A stretch of 64,000 nucleotides of DNA from Bemisia tabaci (Eukaryota > Arthropoda > Insecta > Hemiptera > Aleyrodidae), in the NCBI RefSeq assembly GCF_918797505.1, contig NC_092800.1, forward strand, positions 24,877,577 through 24,941,576. The letters run 5' to 3'. The position numbers and the translations under genes were made by a program. Positions 1 through 10,088 of the stretch are shown piece after piece. How positions within the stretch are numbered: the first letter of the stretch is position 1; the number at the start of each line of letters is the position of its first letter. The notes beneath the pieces were generated by a model that worked only from the letters and a program-made list of their open reading frames with translations, was not told where the DNA came from and did not search any database.

Positions 1-65
1 AAGAATTTAATTTATCACCTGACGACGAAGACTTAGACCTGCTCCCTCCTGAAGAAACAAGAGAA
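1..65 (+). CDS. possible 3' end of an upstream internal exon, unidentified
   Basis: The third frame reads an acidic peptide rich in Asp, Glu, Leu and Pro (EFNLSPDDEDLDLLPPEE...). It runs to a plausible splice donor, GAAG|GTATTA, at 65/66, after which the frame stops within about 50 nt. This would fit the tail of an exon from a gene that starts left of the window, or a 5' exon of a UFM1 transcript. The peptide is short and I do not recognise its family. A chance open stretch is equally possible. Confidence 0.2.
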
Positions 66-184
66 GGTATTAAATTTTCTTGTTCCAACTGTCTAAAGTG
101 CACTATTTTATAGCCTTTAGGGAGTAAATTTTCATTGTGCAATATTTTTAAGTTCTTTCCTGGAAGAAACCTTACCAATTCAAA

Positions 185-475
185 ATGGCATCTGAAAGTA
201 GCCCAGCTCCTACTTCTGGCTCAAAAGTGTCCTTCAAGATAACTCTCACCTCTGACCCCAAACTACCTTTCAAAGTATTAGCAGTCTTTGAGAACACACC
301 GTTCACAGCGGTTCTGAAATTTGCTGCTGAAGAGTTCAAAGTTGATCCTGCCACTTCTGCCATAATCACCGATGATGGTATTGGTATCAACCCACAACAA
401 ACTGCTGGCAGTGTTTTTCTGAAGCATGGCTCAGAGTTACGATTAATCCCGCGAGATCGAGTAGGTGGAAGATAA
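185..475 (+). CDS. UFM1: ubiquitin-fold modifier 1 (UFM1), intronless coding region
   Basis: UFM1 is a small ubiquitin-like protein. It is activated by UBA5, passed to UFC1 and ligated by UFL1 to lysines of target proteins, notably at the endoplasmic reticulum and on ribosomes. The 96-residue product has the family core from about residue 13 to the end: [18 protein letters not shown], then [14 protein letters not shown], then the DDGIGINP loop, then [16 protein letters not shown]. The conserved Val-Gly that becomes the mature C-terminus is at residues 93-94 and is followed by a two-residue Gly-Arg tail for UFSP processing. It differs from vertebrate UFM1 (about 85 residues) by a Ser/Pro-rich N-terminal extension of about 11 residues. 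The start is the first Met after an in-frame TAA at 149-151, in a good context (AAAATGG). The vertebrate gene has several introns but this one has none in the coding region, so intron loss or a functional retrocopy is possible. ANKRD49 follows on the same strand. Confidence 0.93.
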   Translation: MASESSPAPTSGSKVSFKITLTSDPKLPFKVLAVFENTPFTAVLKFAAEEFKVDPATSAIITDDGIGINPQQTAGSVFLKHGSELRLIPRDRVGGR

Positions 476-1053
476 AGGAGTTTCATCGGGGTGTGATTTA
501 TTCATCAGTTAGAGAATTAAGTGAAGAGGCGTATTTTCGTTAATGATCGGCCAAGCCAAAATGCCGCAATAATGGCGACGAGATCATAATCGGGTTGGTA
601 AACATTTGAGGTTAGACTTTCGGAATTGATGCTGGTTGGATGCCATCATCTTCATCAGGTCATTTCTAAACCCTACTTTTTGTAGGATTATATTTCGGCT
701 CCAACGTTTGCAAGAATTTCACCTTCTATCCGTCTGGTGAGTCCCGATGTTGTTCCGATGAAGTATGATAGCGCCAAATCAAAATACGAAACTGATATGA
801 TCCATCCATTTTGGTTCGACCGATCATCAACGAAAATACACTTAATGGCAGAGCTTCAAGCGTTGAGGTTACTTGACAGTTTTTGTTGGCTATCTATTTT
901 CATATCTGCCTCGAGTTTTCTGCATCAAAAATTCATGTCTCAAAGAAATTAAAATTGCAGTCATGTGTAAATGGATTGAATTAAGCTCTCACTAACATTA
1001 GTACCAGTTTTTCTGTTTTATCAATGGTCTGTATATTTTTCTACATTTTTTTT
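476..1053. other. UFM1 3' flank, nothing else recognised
   Basis: The first 45 nt after the UFM1 stop are duplicated at 1124-1168, so the duplication includes 3' UTR. The open stretch at 737-952 does not start at ATG, has no recognisable motif and is not treated as a gene. No structural RNA or transposon end is visible. Confidence 0.5.
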
Positions 1054-1168
1054 CTGGCAGTGCTTTTCTGAAGCACGGCTCAGAATTATAATTGATTCCG
1101 AGAGATCAAGTAGGTGCAAGATAAAGGTTTTTCATCGGACTGTGGTTTAATCATCAGTTAAAGAATTA
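1054..1168 (+). pseudogene. decayed partial duplicate of the UFM1 3' end
   Basis: These 115 bp align without gaps to 405-519, the last 71 nt of UFM1 coding sequence plus the adjoining 3' UTR, with about 17 mismatches by eye (roughly 85% identity). The frame would read [11 protein letters not shown] and then a TAA stop where UFM1 has an Arg codon, followed by LIPRDQVGAR and the same terminal TAA. Homology begins exactly at CTGGCAG, which here follows a long pyrimidine run (about 1035-1053). The left edge therefore looks like a 3' splice site. It cannot encode the complete UFM1 tail because of the stop. It is either a tandem duplicate or a former terminal exon. Confidence 0.8.
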
Positions 1169-2439
1169 CCAACAGTTGGGTTTTAGCAGTATTGTGGTTT
1201 TAATTATTTTGTAATTGTTTATAAATTTTTTCACTCTCCCATTAGCCTCATAGCCAAGTTTGTATAATGTCTCAGTGAATGTCTGATCAGCAGGCATTCA
1301 TTTATTGGAGTATGAAGGAGTACTTTAATATTTTTAAAATGAAATAATGAAACCACAATACACAACAAATAGAAGCAGAAGTTTTGGTATTTTCTTCAAA
1401 ATAAACCACAATTAGTTATGATCGTACAATGTTTGGTTCACTTACCTAAGTTCAGTGAAACTGAATTGTTTTTTTATAATTTTTTTGTACGGTATTGAAA
1501 ATTAGGGGGTAAAAAACGTTACTACAGCTTCAATACTTTTTCGGAATGAATTTTTTTGTAGATGATTGGAGATGAAATGAAACGAATCTTAGATCAAAAA
1601 AATTTCCTTTTTTTGTCCTAACTCTTCATAATTTTGGTTGTTGGTGTATTTTACGAATAAAATACACTATTTTTTACATTCCTCCTCCGAATTTGTTCCA
1701 AGGGAAAAAGTCAACAAAGGAAATATTGTACCTCACCGCATCATTGAAAGAACCAATTTCATATTTTTTTACGAGACTTATTTTCATCGATTTCACTGAT
1801 AAAAATAAATGTTCATTCTCACAATCTTGTTTGGTTTCATAGCTTCAAAGTTTTCGAATGTCTTGTGTCAGTTTTTAATTTTTTTACATGTTATAGGCGC
1901 TTTTAATTTCGCATTTGTTGCTAAACAATACATGTTTTATACCTCTTCGTCCTCTTTATACTTACAACAAGTCATGTGTCTGTGAACTCCTACAGAATAA
2001 ATAATTTAATCGTTAATTTTGGAAACATCCTTCTTTTTTCTTTCAATATCAAGAATCCCTACTGTATGCACCCTTATCTCTCTCCTGCTTAAAAGAAATA
2101 TCAGAGCCTTAGAATTTTATGATAAAGCAAAGTCTTGTGTGATAAACTTGTTAGATCTCATGATTGGTCCCAGCTGAGCAGGCTTAGTCTACATGAGCTT
2201 ACTCTTCAGGAGTGTTGAGCCTTGAAATGAAAGCCTCTGGCCAAGAAAAATGGACAATTAAGTTTAATCCCGTACAGAAAATCAGGAAGTGACGTTTTAT
2301 TTTGATTTCGGTCTCTCTTATCTCCTCAGTTTGTCAGTCAACATTTTTTAGTGGACTCTTAACAACCTGACCCTTAATATTGGCGAATAATTTGCATTTT
2401 TTGCAGTTGAGAAACTGGCGGAATTGCAATTGAGTTATA
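1169..2439. other. intergenic or 5' UTR/intron upstream of ANKRD49
   Basis: This is AT-rich sequence with no recognised gene. TTTTTTGCAG at 2397-2406 resembles a 3' splice site 34 nt before the ANKRD49 start, so a 5' UTR intron is plausible. Several AATAAA hexamers, for example near 1997, could serve UFM1 polyadenylation, but none is clearly preferred. Confidence 0.4.
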
Positions 2440-3060
2440 ATGTCAGAGAGCGAAGACGAATTACAAAATTTGCAAGAGATGTTGACTGAGAGCAACATTC
2501 CAGTCGGTCAGGTTAGTGGTTGGGATGATGACAATGACGGTATCGAAGAACAGAATCCAGACGAAAGTCCCACTGCCAAAATACTTTGGGCCGCAGAAAC
2601 TGGAAACCTTGCCATTGTCAAAGAGATCCTGTCTTCAAATCCGGAACTTGTGAACACTCAAGATAATGACGGATACACGCCTCTTCACAGAGCATGCTAC
2701 AACAACTGCGCTGATGTCGTGCAGTTATTGTTAGACCATGGTGCCAATGTTAGTGCATGCACGAAAGAGAAGTGGCAGCCGCTTCATTCAGCATGCCACT
2801 GGAACAATGCAGAAAGTGCTGCACTCCTGATCCGTTATGGTGCAGATGTTAATGCGAAAACAGAAGGTGCCGTAACGCCCCTTCATTTAGCTGCACAGCA
2901 AGGGCGCGCCAAGAATACCTTAGAGTTACTTTTGACGAATCCAAATATTGATCCTAACATTACCAACAAAGCTGGAGAAAAAGCCTTGGATATTGCATTG
3001 CGTAGTGGGAAGCTGGCGTATCTCTTTGAAATGGTAGAGCCTTGTTTCAATGAAATATGA
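2440..3060 (+). CDS. ANKRD49: ankyrin repeat domain-containing protein 49-like (ANKRD49)
   Basis: The protein has 206 residues (human ANKRD49 has about 239). It opens with an acidic tail (residues 1-45, MSESEDELQNLQEML...) and then four to five ankyrin repeats: about 46-77 (ILWAAETGNLAIVKEIL), 78-110 (DGYTPLHRACYNNCADVV), 111-143 (KWQPLHSACHWNNAE), 144-177 (VTPLHLAAQQGRAKNTLELL) and a degenerate last one to about 199. The order acidic head, ILWAAE, TPLHRA, PLHSAC.WNN, TPLHLAA, LELLL and a C-terminal YLFE.VE is the ANKRD49 signature. The family is described as a nuclear/cytoplasmic scaffold, first reported as a fetal-globin-inducing factor; no enzymatic activity is expected. The ATG is the first after an in-frame TGA at 2431-2433. 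The coding region has no intron. A candidate AATAAA lies at 3532-3537. The gene converges with the still life/TIAM gene. Confidence 0.9.
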   Translation: MSESEDELQNLQEMLTESNIPVGQVSGWDDDNDGIEEQNPDESPTAKILWAAETGNLAIVKEILSSNPELVNTQDNDGYTPLHRACYNNCADVVQLLLDHGANVSACTKEKWQPLHSACHWNNAESAALLIRYGADVNAKTEGAVTPLHLAAQQGRAKNTLELLLTNPNIDPNITNKAGEKALDIALRSGKLAYLFEMVEPCFNEI

Positions 3061-6000
3061 ATTGGAAGATCTACTCTTTAAAATCATGGCAGAATCTTGA
3101 AGAAGCATTTTTCTTCCCTATCAAGCCATCCTAACATGAAATTGAACTTTATGAAGATGAAACTGCTAAATTTACATAGCTTTCTAAATTCGAGTGAGTG
3201 TCGAAATAATGATGCCTTTTCTCCAGAAGCTGCCCCCGCTCTCTGAAAAAACTAAAACTGTGAAAGCGATAATTGAATACTTTTAACTTAGACAGGTCAA
3301 AAGTTGTTCAGATCTCAAAATAAGTTTATTCTTGCCTCTGACATCCTTTGTTTTAAAAGGATTCATGCTTTGTGATCAAGATACCAACTAGTGAAGCTAC
3401 TTTATTAGTATTAAAGAAGAGTCTTGTAATCAATGTCATATATGATTGTTTTAAGTCGATCAAAGTTAATTGATTCACAGTTCCTTTTGTCTAATGTAAG
3501 ACATTCTTTACTTAGATATAATGATGAAGACAATAAATTACATTCATATTGACTTCTCTTTAATTCCATTTTGTTGGTTTGCGGTGACTCAAAATTGCTT
3601 AAATTTTCCAAATGACTTTATAGAACTTGGCATAAAAAATTGTCTTATTATGATTTCAGATGCATCCTTTCACATTACTAATAAGTAGAAAGGTTTAGAG
3701 AGCAGAACAACTGTTTCCATCGTGGATGAGAGGGTTCATCGGGCTAGAAAAGTATAACGAGTTAACAAACAAAAAGAACCAATATTTATTTCATAAAGAT
3801 AACATACGTTTTGATTGTGATCGGTAGAGTGAATCCTCTGTAATTTTTTAAACATTCATTTTTCTTTTCAGCTATCATGCTTTGTTTTCAACATTAATTT
3901 AATTTCTCCTGTTGAATACCTAAGTCTCTTCACGAGAAAATTTTGTATAAAATAAATTCAATGAAAAAACATAAGGAGCCAAAAATCAGAAATTATCTGT
4001 TTCACCAATTTCTTAACAAAACAAACCAAAAGAAGAGAGAGACAAAAAATAACATCACTGGTAGAGGTGCTTTTTAATGCGTCTGACGTAGCTCAATCAT
4101 CCCATCCATCTTGGAAAATTAATGTACTCTGACTTTTTATACACCCTTACTTCGAGTGGCTTTCAGAGAAAAAAATAAAAACGTTCTTGAAAAATGTTTC
4201 TTGATGACATTAAGAAAAAGCAGTTGACAATCCAGGGGCAATGATAATCTTTATGTTTAGAGATGAAGATAATTGTTGAGGATTATGGTTTTATCATCCT
4301 TTTTCAATCAAACGGTTCAGTTAGCGGAAACTATCACTCTTTATGATTCATTTTTTTTCCTTGTTATCATGTGTTTTTGCATGTGGTTCCTGTCAGACCA
4401 AAAGATTAGTAATGATTTATCTTGATCAGTATGGATTTTAACCTCTTTCGCCCAGCTAGGATCAATGAAAACCCGTAAAATACCAAAGAGCTTCATTCAT
4501 TGAATGCTTCATTATCCACCCGAGATAAGACTGCAATTTTCTAGCTTTTTCCTGGAGACTCTACAGCAAGACATATTGCTCTTGATAGTTACAAAAATTT
4601 TGAATTTTAATATTTGGTGCAAGTCCAACCCACAAATCGATGTATGGATGAAGCTCATTGTATAACTTGAAGACAGTAGGGGAAGTCACAGTAGAATTCA
4701 TCGTCCACATTTTGCAAGCTTTCAACTTTGCCTTGAAAAAAGAACCCTGATCAAAATATTTTTTGATTTGATAGGATAGGTATGATTTCAGGGATGAAAT
4801 CACTGCACACTCCAGTCATAAATAAGGAAATGTTAAAACTCAAAATTTTTATCCCCCTCGTAATTTGCAATGAGCTTGCTGCGGAAGGGGGCTAGTACAA
4901 ATCGGAATTTTTCATTCAGGTAAAACAGAGAATTTTTTTTATTTTAATTGTTTAATCTCTTTGATATTCCAATGCAATGGAGGTTAGGAGATCCCTTTGT
5001 AAGTGATCTACGAAAGGTATGCCTGAGTCATTTATGTAGACAGTTTTTAGGAAAACAAAACTAGGGATGTGAAATTGCTACCCAAGAGAAAAAGACCGAA
5101 ATGACCAAGTAGCATCACCCAATGGAAGTTTTTCGCCGATTTCTAGAAATCGTGCTGCAAAACATAAACTGTACAGGAAATGGAACACAATATAAATCAT
5201 GAATGCAGCGATACAACTTTAAATTTTTTCATTGAATAAACGATACGAACAACTAACAAATTTCATTATCACTTAATAGATACATTCACAATTATTTTCC
5301 TTATCCAGGAAAAGTGCACAAACACTTGGTGAGAGGATTCCTCTTGCTCTTATATTTTCTCTTTCAACAACAGACTGACACAATGTACAATATTAACAAA
5401 AAGGGGAATTTTTCAATAAGGCTATCTGGAAAAATCTTCAAGCATGAAGAATTTGGAGTTCATTGCCATTTTTCTTTCCTTTTTCTTTTGAACCACAACA
5501 ATCGGCGCCAATGAAACAATTTCAAAACTTTAAGCACATTTTGTCGTCTCTCGTAGTAACGAATGCATATTGATTGCGTTGTTATATTACTTCTTGCCAA
5601 CATTTTATTTTTCTATCGATAACCATTGAATGTATTTGTTAAAATTTCCAGAGATTTTTCTTTAATTTCGTAAAAAAAAGGGCGCTGGAATTTTTAGAGC
5701 AATTTGTTGAAAAGTTTCCTCATGGAAAGATCAAACCTTTAAAGAAATACTGTAACAACGCAGACAAGATATGGTCCTGCATGCAGGAGACAACGATTTG
5801 GGGCACAACTTATCGAGGGACCATTCATAAATTGCATCACAATTTGGGAGCTTTAGCACTGCGTCTCGTGAGCACTTTGAAGACGTTGCACAGCAGGCTC
5901 ATAAAAATGAAGGATGTGTTCCTTGGGAAGGGCTCAGAACTGCTACATAGGTATGTGACCCTTGGGGAATAGAAATGTCTGGGAATCGGAAATTTTAGCG

Positions 6001-9000
6001 TGATACTAATCTATAATTGGTCCTTGATATAACATCATATTACAAGAGCATTTTTTTAAATTTAAAAAAATTTCGAACATTGCAGTTTCTCCATTTAATT
6101 TTTTTTACAACAGTTAATTATTTCCTCCAAAACTTATTTTTAACAAAAAAAAACAGGCTTTCTTTGCTATTTTTTTCTCGCAATAATTAAAGGACAATAT
6201 ATTTTAATATGGTATCTTTTTTAAAATATTTTTCATATTTTTGAGATGTGAAGTTTGTGTATGCTCATTAAGACATGTATAGATACAAAAACCCGTTAGA
6301 CACAAAAAAATAAGATTCAGCAAAAAATAATGAAAGGGGAATTGACCTCAATAAGTATATGCAAAACAGTTCAGTGATGCATAAAATACATCACCCATTC
6401 CGTTCAATTGGGTTTAAACATGATTTTTGATAATAAATACTTACAGCTTTATCTTACACTGACTACATATCAACAAATTTCATTCAAATATCCGCGCAAC
6501 ATAGATAGGAATTGGTTAATGGACTACTAGATAGGGTCTGAACTAGGAATTAATGTTACATAAACTCTCTTCAAAATCTTACATAGAAAACGGATCATAC
6601 GACGGGAATTTCGGAAATCAATCCTGAGCGAGATATTAGCAAATATTTTTAACACAGATTAGATAGACGTTAGATTATACAAATGACGTCATTTGTATTT
6701 TTGCCATTTAAGTCATTTAACTGATGTTAATTATAAACACTTATATCTTGTTCAGAAGTTGATTTTCAGACTTCCTATTGCATGATTCGTTTTCGTCATG
6801 AAATTTTGAAGAGAAAACATCTTGAGTAGTGTTTTAATTCGCACCTTGTTTAGAGCCCCATTGCATGTTTTAAATTATTATATTTTGACCTTTGATATAG
6901 ACAGACATGCATGAAGTAGGAACATTGGTATGAATGCCAGAACTCAAAGTCATAGATTATGAAAAATATTGCCTTTTAAATAATACAGTGCATGTCATAT
7001 CAAGGACGCAAGGACACAACAATTAGTGTTACTTTCACCAAGGATCCCATCATGAGCGCACGACAAGAGGCCATTTTTGCAAATGCATCCTTCACTGATC
7101 AAAGAAACCAAGGCAGAAGAAATCATAACGTGCCTAATGGATGATAGGATCTACTGTATTTTTCAAAAGACAATGTCTTGTAGGATTGAAAACTGTTTCC
7201 ATTTGAACCAATGCCATTGCTTTTCTACTACTCTCCAAAGTCTCCCAAAGATGGAAACACAATTCTTTGATACTCACATTTAACCTGATCCAGTCCGTTA
7301 AAAGCATGAAATTTTTGAAGTACTGCGGGGGTGGAAAGAAAGATTGATTATCCAGAAAATTTTTCTAGTATGGCCTCCTCCCTAACAACTTTTCCCCAAA
7401 AAATTCCCCAATTCTAGTTAAACATTTCAAACAATAAAGGAAGAAAGAAATCACTGAGTTACTTATATAACTGTATGCATACAAGTTTTAAATAAATTTG
7501 TAATGGTTGTGTACATTCATAAAATACTCAATATCTCATAATTTTTTTTTCACTTTTTTAACATTTTGTAATAAATTTTAATAAATTACTAACTTACTGA
7601 AATAGATCATGATACAATTAAGACTAGATTTATAAGGTATGTGACTAGTATTTACTTTTGAGCTATTTTCGCGAAGTTGAATCAACTTGAAATCGATTCT
7701 TCCGCACCGTGTTAAAAAAATTAGAAATTATAATTAATTTAAATTGGTAGTCACTATCTAGGAGCAGAGAGTTTTAATGTGCTGGAAGAAGGAAGAAAAA
7801 TAAAAGATGTACAATAAAAAAATGGGAAGCAAGAGAAAAGTTTGGCACATCAACAGCAGAGTTTCCGCACAGAAGAATGAATAGAAAAATTCAGCAGCAA
7901 AATAAAACTTTAAAAACAGTGCTCTTTTTTTCTCAGGAGAGGAGATACCAAAAATTTCAGTGAAAAACCTATTAATTATCAGTTGTAGCAGTTAACCTTC
8001 TAACACAGTGCCCTGAAAATACAATCTTTCTCTTTTTTCCCTAGGCAAGGTCATTAAAATTAAAGAACTGAGCACATAGTAATTCAACCTCTAACACTAT
8101 TCAACCAACCAAATCACAAGTGTGTTTGCTGACCTTAGATGCATATCAGCAATAGATTATTTTGCACTTTGTGTTTTACAAAAATCTGAAGCTAAATACT
8201 TACTCTTCACACAGTAGTTCCAACTCTCAACTAATCTTGAAATCAAAAATCTTAAAAATTCTGCTTTGTATAATTCTTAGTATACTTTAAAAAACTGAAA
8301 AAGAAGAGAGGATGTGCTAAAGTTACTGAATTCATAAATGAGGAAATCATGGTACCTCAACTAGTGAGAAATAGAATTACGCTTAGCCGAGTGCAATGAG
8401 ATCAGCAAAATGAGTCACACGACTAAAGAAAATACTTCCTTCTTAAGGTATATTCTGATGACACATTGAAACATTGCAAATCATCAGAAACCTTCCTTAT
8501 AACAAAGTCAAAAAAGAGACATCATATCCATTGTTTTGCCAGTAAAAAAAATTGAGCGACCAGATCTAGGGTAATTTACAAGAAATTCTCTCTCAAAAGA
8601 AATGGTTCAAATTTCAATGAGCTAATTCCACTTCTTCAAATGGGAGAGCATTCATTAATCGTTTTAGTTTCATAAATTAGTTTCTTGAAAAAACACTTTG
8701 CATACCTCAAAACTGAAGCCATCGTTGCTTTAAAATTAACTGACATATATGTATCAAGGCCTCCCTCATGTCAGAACGTTGATAAAATTCTATTTGAGCA
8801 GAGATATCAAGAATCAATGCTAAATTTTGAGATACTTAGAAAGTTAGCCCAGTAAAAACATGATTCACTTCAAAAATTAGGAGCAAGCCATTTACATTGG
8901 CTCAGAGGAGGCACAGAATACTCCGCTATTGTGGTCAAGAATTTCAGATTTTCAATTTATGATTGAATTTAACCACAAAGAATTGAAAAGTCCAACACAT

Positions 9001-9939
9001 GATGAGCATTTTCTTCTTGTTAATTACCCTAGTCAGAGCTATGAAGCCGGTGTGTGAATGCATTTAAGAGACACTGCTCACATTGGGTGACAGATAGTTG
9101 GTGTATTAAGAATAAGTTCCGTGGAGGTTTAAAATGTATTTTGCATATTTGTAATGATAATCAAAACCTGGAGCTGGTGGCCTGCCAATCTTGAGCAAGG
9201 AATAAGCTGCTTGACAGGCTGAGCCCCAATTGTGTGACAAGAGAGCAAAGCAAAGTCTCATCCACCCAAAAAAATTGAGCTTGAAGAATGAAAAATCCAG
9301 AAAAAATTCTTACAGGATGAGATGAACTACAAGCCATCTCTTAGTGCAATCGGAAAGCTAAGTTCTGACAGCCTATTGCCTTCAGTCAGCGAATAATCGT
9401 TGAGGCATCCAAATTTTTGGTCTAATCTATCATCATACCAGACATGGAGGCAGGAAAACTTGATGAAGACGCAAAAAATAACGGTCTCCACATCTTGCAT
9501 CTTTGTTGTTAAATATTTCTGAACAGTTATTTTTCCTCTATTTGTTTCTAAAAAGAACACATCCATTTGAACAAGTAATATTTTATTCAGGTTGCCTGAT
9601 TAATAAAAATCTTGGCTCATTTTGGGAGCTCTCTTTGAAACACTTTGTACTGCCTCAATAAATGCAAAATCCCCCTCAAAATGGCAACTTAACACACAGC
9701 CAGGGCAAACTTGACGTTTGCTATATTGATTCTCATTTCCGCTAATGATGATGTCCAATAGCGTGTGGGCACCCAACCTAGCAAAAGCATGTCAAACAAA
9801 TTAATTCAAAATTACACTCCAAACAGCGACGGTAGCTGTGTAGCTTCCCTGCGAATACAGTGAATGTAGTACAACAAAAAACACAAACAAAACAACAAGA
9901 TCAGATAACAATTTTCCCTGGCCGAAGCCTGGCCTTATT
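3061..9939. other. AT-rich intergenic region between ANKRD49 and the sif/TIAM 3' end
   Basis: This is 6.9 kb of low-GC sequence with many homopolymer T/A runs. Apart from the possible exon at 5652-5950 I see no gene, RNA gene or transposon with clear ends. The right-hand few hundred bases should include the 3' UTR of the minus-strand sif/TIAM gene. A minus-strand AATAAA lies at 9582-9587, about 350 nt past its stop. Confidence 0.6.
5652..5950 (+). CDS. possible exon of an unrecognised protein
   Basis: One frame stays open for about 100 codons between AATTTCCAG (acceptor ending at 5651) and CATAG|GTATGT (donor at 5950/5951, close to consensus). The peptide has protein-like composition, with amphipathic leucines and three cysteines. 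It includes LEFLEQFVEKFPHGKIKPLK, then a Cys/Trp patch (CNNADKIWSCMQE), then a His/Leu-rich helix-like stretch (HKLHHNLGALALRLVSTLK). I do not recognise the family and found no convincing partner exon on either side. It could be an isolated exon, a gene fragment or chance. Confidence 0.22.
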
Positions 9940-10088
9940 TCATGGATTTGGCGAGTCGATATGATTTGACGGGTCTGGTTTGCGCCCAAGTGTGCGTGCC
10001 CGTTGGTCGTTTGAAGTTGAAGCGGCTTTGCTCTTCCGAGGGAGTGTAAATGATTCGCTTATATCTCGCGGTTTCCAGACGGGAGACC
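9940..10088 (-). CDS. sif: sif/TIAM terminal exon with stop codon
   Basis: Acceptor AATCTGTTTAG ends at 10089. The exon supplies two bases to the split Gly codon, then [20 protein letters not shown] and a basic Ser-rich end closing HIDSPNP and TGA at 9942-9940. Phase matches the 13645 donor exactly. SPVWKPRD resembles the conserved VIWVRRED close to the end of TIAM proteins. The downstream 3' UTR has a minus-strand AATAAA at 9582-9587. Confidence 0.85.

Noticed and set aside
4561..4815. Minus-strand open frame (LYNELHPYIDLWVGLAPN...) with a possible acceptor on its upstream side
   Set aside because: Protein-like composition, but no recognised family, no ATG at the start and no partner exon. 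Kept as a note only.
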